Positions 23,901 to 25,255 of a DNA stretch of 25,255 nt are shown piece after piece. A model generated the notes under the pieces. It worked only from the letters and a program-made list of their open reading frames with translations, was not told the origin of the DNA and searched no databases. This DNA comes from Chloroflexota bacterium (GTDB taxonomy: Bacteria > Chloroflexota > Anaerolineae > Anaerolineales > UBA4823). Every line of letters starts with the position of its first letter. The stretch's first letter is position 1. The stretch spans positions 1-25,255 of the forward strand of contig JAEWYL010000071.1 in assembly GCA_023395675.1 (NCBI GenBank), given 5' to 3'. A program made the position numbers and the translations under genes.

Positions 23901-25255
23901 TCTCGGCCTCGAACCGGGGGTAGCTCTCCAGGGCGGCGCGCGCCCCGGAATTCTGCAGGTAGGCGGACAGGGCGGGTTCCAGCTGCGCCGCGTCCGGCAG
24001 ATCGGCGCCGGTCTCTGGAGCGGGCTCTACCGGCCGCCACTCCACCGCATAGCACCAGTCCTTCGGGCGCTGCGCCAGGGAGCGCTGCAGGGCCTCCCGG
24101 CTGGCCAGCTTCAACTGCAGCCCCTCGACCTCCGCCGCCAGTTCCCCCTCCTCGCCGTACAGGCGCACGGAGGCGGTGACGGTCTCCGAACCGGTCTCCA
24201 GGCCGCCGGTCAGCAGGGTGTGGTTCCAGAGCTGCGGCCCCGGCGGCCGGTGCAGGGTGAAGCGCTCGATCCCGATCAGCAGGTAGGCCTGGGCGGCCGC
24301 GCCGCCGGGGAGGGGCGCGCCCACCAGGTGGAAGCAGGCGTCCAGGAAGGCCGGGTGAAAGGCGAACGCGGCGGCCTCCTGGGCCAGCTCCGCCGGCAGG
24401 ACCACCTTCCCCAGGGCCTCGCCGTCGCGACGCCAGATCTCACGCAGCCCCTGGAAGCTCTCGCCGAACTCCAGCCCGAGCTCGCGCACCCGGGTGTAAT
24501 ACGCCTCGCCGGAGATGCGTTCGGCGCAGCGGGCGGCGACGGGCGCCGGGTCGAAAACCGGCGCGCCGGTCGCTTCCGCCGCTGCGGAGGCCGGGATTTG
24601 CAGCGCGCCGGCGGCGTGCAGCTTCCAGGTCCCGGTGTGCGGGTCCAGGCTCAGCACGCGAAAGGCCGAACGCCCCGCCTCAGCCGGGTCCAGGATGAGC
24701 TGGATGGTGGTAGGCGCTTCGTCCGAGAGCGCCAGGGCGGCCTGGAGGCTGAAATTCTCCACGCTGAAGCGGGCCGGGCCGAAGACCTCCCGGGCGGCGC
24801 TCAGGACGATCTCGAGGAAGGCCGGGGAGGGCAGGATCACCTCGCCGAAGATGCGGTGGTGGTCGAGAAAAGCGGGCCAGGAGGCGTCCAGCTCCAGCTC
24901 AAATACGAAGCTCTCCAGGGCCGGCGAGCGCAGCCGCCGCCCGAGCAATGGGCTGCGGCCCAGGGTCGGGCTGCGGCCCAGAGTCGGGCTGCGGCCCAGA
25001 GTCGGGCGGCGGCCCGGGGCCGCGTTTTGGCGCAGTGCCGGGCTCCGCCCTCCCGAGGCGGGCCGCCCGGCCTCCGGCAGCCAGCAGCGCTGGCGCTGGA
25101 ACTCGGAGGTGGGCAGCGGCAGGCGGCGGCGCGGGGTGTCCCGGTCGAAACCGGCCCAGTCCAGCTCGCCCCCGGCGGTGTAGAACTCAGCCAGGCTCTG
25201 CAAGACCTGCTGCCAGTCGGGCCGGCCCTCGTGCAGCGAGGGCAGCCACAGGGCC
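20926..25255 (-). CDS. PKS module (partial, open at right edge): AT end-DH-C-methyltransferase-KR-ACP
   Basis: The frame is open to the window edge. Sequence upstream of a possible TTG at 25203 (LWLPSLHEGRPDW) is a normal AT end, so the true start and the KS lie outside. The extender specificity region is not visible. Residues below are numbered from 25203. The post-AT linker holds a short tandem repeat (~65-90). DH ~90-375: intact HxxxGxxxxP (His116, Gly120, Pro125) and Asp288 in HPAFLDA. SAM-dependent C-methyltransferase ~420-770: LEVGAGTG at 597-604, then ANVLHA and GLTEGWW. A psi-KR (~780-985) precedes a KR with TGGMGGLG from 1016, Lys1135, Ser1158/1159, Tyr1172 and Asn1176. Trp1164 lies 8 residues before Tyr, as in A-type KRs, and no LDD motif is present. 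ACP Ser1339 (GMDSL). There is no ER. The C-terminus (DDLSEAELERLLEEKL) looks like a class 2-type docking helix for the next protein. Expected output: alpha-methyl, alpha,beta-unsaturated thioester. Confidence 0.95.
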   Translation of the reverse strand, partial: ALWLPSLHEGRPDWQQVLQSLAEFYTAGGELDWAGFDRDTPRRRLPLPTSEFQRQRCWLPEAGRPASGGRSPALRQNAAPGRRPTLGRSPTLGRSPTLGRSPLLGRRLRSPALESFVFELELDASWPAFLDHHRIFGEVILPSPAFLEIVLSAAREVFGPARFSVENFSLQAALALSDEAPTTIQLILDPAEAGRSAFRVLSLDPHTGTWKLHAAGALQIPASAAAEATGAPVFDPAPVAARCAERISGEAYYTRVRELGLEFGESFQGLREIWRRDGEALGKVVLPAELAQEAAAFAFHPAFLDACFHLVGAPLPGGAAAQAYLLIGIERFTLHRPPGPQLWNHTLLTGGLETGSETVTASVRLYGEEGELAAEVEGLQLKLASREALQRSLAQRPKDWCYAVEWRPVEPAPETGADLPDAAQLEPALSAYLQNSGARAALESYPRFEAESGALAAEFSALALEKLGLPFEPQGEPFAGAEGLSRRLGILPRYRRLLARLLEILEAGGWLERDGEGWRARRGLDGVDPQARLQAAAVRFPEYAAELELLGRCGPRLPETLTGACDPLDLLFPGGSMELTGRIYRSSPVTACLNELAREAVLACLPPARPLRILEVGAGTGATTASILQALPAGRASYSFTDLSPLFLESARQEFAACPFIRFQKLDIEADPLAQGFAPASYDLILAANVLHAAGELRPALARLRELLAPGGRLLLVEGARKTAWVDLTFGLTEGWWKFSDRELRPDYPLLGREAWLEVLREAGFEDAFALSGAEGPLSRAGSALFSARRPAQEANPGAWLIFEDGRGAGSRLAERLARRGGRALLAAAGPEFRRMGEHAWQLDPLCPEDFTRLLGQLDTGSLARIVYLWGLDAPQFDAPLPGGALSAAGLEAALQRSSAGLLHLVQALARRVPAHGGENAPALWVVTAGAQPVQTGENPQGGALSPAQAALWGLGRVIVLEHPGLWGGLVDLEPGAGAELSAGELLELCLHPGGEDQLALRGGKRFAARLARRPAPAPRTAAFDPSAAYLITGGMGGLGLKTARWMAERGARCLALVGRRPLPPREQWDDPALDPELRDRAAALRAIEALGAAVHPIACDTGDQEALAEVIGRFGRDLPPLRGVVHAAADLSSHPLESLPAGALQSMLHPKAGGAWALHTLTRNLPLDFFVSFSSTTALWGSHNLGHYAAANAFLDAFAHYRRSLGLPALSVNWGTWDAMRAASTEEQERAAQFGLNRMPSGQALSLLGDFLAGEAPPQVVAADINWELLRPAYEARRPLPFLSQVGNIAPAAGVNKVKSQAEPVWIEQLQNLRPEERGPALVKLVQGAAARVIGSSAPQEIDPRQGLFEMGMDSLMSVELKSLLEKGSGRSLPSTLTFNYPTVAELAAYLEELLFPPPQASETGATGGEAEIASPAEEELDDLSEAELERLLEEKLRKMA
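24950..25021. repeat. 18-bp tandem repeat (three full copies plus a degenerate fourth) within the PKS coding region
   Basis: Copies at 24950-24967, 24968-24985 and 24986-25003 are near identical (gggctgcggcccagagtc, with g for a in the first). A diverged copy follows at 25004 to about 25021. In protein they encode repeated GRSPTL units immediately before the DH, each resembling the conserved PLLGRRL entry motif. The 18-bp period keeps the reading frame. Confidence 0.9.

Noticed and set aside
24950..25021. CRISPR-like or intergenic repeat array
   Set aside because: The repeats are contiguous without spacers, in frame, and encode copies of a DH motif inside a PKS gene.
25201..25203. TTG as the start codon of the right-edge PKS gene
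   Set aside because: Typical AT C-terminal sequence continues in frame upstream to the window edge, so this is an internal Leu codon and the gene is truncated by the window.
20926..25255. Enoylreductase in the partial PKS module
   Set aside because: The space between DH and KR is filled by the C-methyltransferase and the structural psi-KR; no ER nucleotide-binding motif was seen, so a double bond is expected.

Overview
The window holds the downstream part of a modular type I polyketide synthase / non-ribosomal peptide synthetase (PKS-NRPS) gene cluster on the minus strand, with its left boundary. DNA is very GC-rich (roughly 70 % by eye). Co-linear hybrid modules, coiled-coil and TubC-type (beta-hairpin) docking elements and a C-methyltransferase-containing PKS module suggest a bacterium with large secondary-metabolite loci, such as Chloroflexota, Myxococcota or a related GC-rich lineage. 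I cannot assign the phylum from sequence alone.

Layout, read in the direction of transcription (right to left): (A) 25255-20926, PKS module open at the right edge: end of AT, then DH, C-methyltransferase, KR, ACP and a C-terminal docking helix. (B) 20919-10480, a 3479-residue hybrid: docking helix, KS-AT-DH-KR-ACP, a condensation domain, an internal TubC-type docking domain, a second condensation domain, a glycine-type adenylation domain and PCP. (C) 10483-5828, KS-AT-KR-carrier with an acidic C-terminal tail. (D) 5831-1542, TubC-type docking domain, C-A-PCP-thioesterase. (E) 1557-481, an exported SGNH/GDSL hydrolase. Junctions are 6 nt apart (A/B) or overlap by 4 nt (B/C, C/D) or 16 nt (D/E), so the five genes look like one translationally coupled operon. 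Its promoter lies beyond the right edge. A 22-bp perfect inverted repeat (412-462) separates it from a convergent plus-strand gene fragment (1-377) encoding the end of a Vgb-like beta-propeller.

Read co-linearly, an upstream polyketide chain gains an alpha-methyl, alpha,beta-unsaturated unit (A) and a second unsaturated C2 unit (B). It is then amidated with glycine (B) and extended with malonate, with ketoreduction, to a 4-amino-3-hydroxybutyrate (statine-like) unit (C). A last residue of unrecognised specificity is added before thioesterase release (D). The hydrolase E may act on the exported product or be a passenger gene.

The most unusual points are the C-(docking)-C tandem inside protein B, which looks like a fusion of two ancestral proteins; the odd terminal adenylation domain in D; and the 18-bp repeats that duplicate the DH entry motif in A. 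No RNA genes, CRISPR arrays, transposases, regulators or transporters were seen. The only gene-free stretch is 378-480.
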